From the NCBI GenBank assembly GCA_025935735.1, contig JAICUS010000406.1:1-5640 (forward strand): a stretch of DNA of 5,640 nucleotides, in the 5' to 3' direction. The translations under genes were made by a program, and so were the position numbers. Below are positions 5,627 to 5,640 of the stretch, in pieces. Under the pieces are notes generated by a model. The model worked only from the letters and a program-made list of their open reading frames with translations. It was not told where the DNA came from and did not search any database. The stretch is from Solirubrobacteraceae bacterium. Lineage in GTDB: Bacteria > Actinomycetota > Thermoleophilia > Solirubrobacterales > Solirubrobacteraceae. Within the stretch, counting starts at the first letter, position 1. Each line of letters begins with the position of its first letter.

Positions 5627-5640
5627 GTGAACGCGATCAC
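5627..5640 (+). CDS. Start of a divergent gene, truncated by the window edge
   Basis: GTG AAC GCG ATC begins a frame that is open to the end of the window (M-N-A-I, then a partial codon). The evidence is positional: it follows a promoter-like, AT-richer region with an operator and sits at the right distance from a -10-like box or weak Shine-Dalgarno. Four residues do not allow any family assignment. A regulator that controls itself and the divergent membrane-protein gene would fit the architecture, but this is inference. Confidence 0.4.

Noticed and set aside
2..5640. Search for tRNA or rRNA genes, CRISPR arrays, insertion-sequence ends and attachment sites
   Set aside because: No cloverleaf-like segment, spaced repeat array, transposase or flanking duplication was seen. 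The window is almost fully coding with ordinary short gaps.

Overview
The window is very GC-rich, with G or C in almost every third codon position. It carries a DUF1707/2TM membrane protein and a large BTAD-type (AfsR/SARP-related) ATPase regulator. Both families are typical of Actinomycetota, so the source is most likely a filamentous or related high-GC actinomycete. The genus cannot be told from this stretch.

Layout. Positions 2-559 (+) hold an OsmC-family protein whose 5' end lies outside the window. It overlaps or nearly touches an FAD-dependent oxidoreductase (531-1829, +). After a 62-bp gap with a compact inverted/direct repeat (1831-1853) and a strong Shine-Dalgarno comes a 1042-residue transcriptional regulator (1892-5020, +). 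The regulator has an N-terminal winged helix, a BTAD domain, a P-loop ATPase and a long TPR-like C-terminal half, with no C-terminal LuxR helix-turn-helix. A short convergent gap (5021-5061) follows, and then a minus-strand DUF1707 plus two-helix membrane protein (5062-5538). The last 100 bases are a divergent, relatively AT-rich promoter region. It has a good -35/-10 pair for the minus gene, a 21-bp near-palindrome overlapping the -10 that looks like an operator, and what appears to be the start of a plus-strand gene (GTG at 5627) cut off by the window edge.

How the genes may work together. The three plus-strand genes are same-strand and closely packed, so the OsmC protein, the flavoenzyme and the regulator plausibly form one operon or a regulated pair plus its regulator. 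The theme may be redox or small-molecule handling: a thiol-type OsmC fold, a PHBH-like FAD enzyme, and a regulator with a CxxC pair in its sensor half. No substrate can be named. The minus gene and the truncated plus gene look like a separate unit in which a repressor, possibly the truncated gene's own product, would control both directions from one operator.

The most notable points are the OsmC protein lacking the usual second cysteine, the ambiguous start of the flavoenzyme (including a well-placed Shine-Dalgarno in front of an ATC codon), the repeat cluster before the regulator, the CxxC in the regulator, and the operator/promoter architecture at the right end. Nothing here is clearly an undescribed system.
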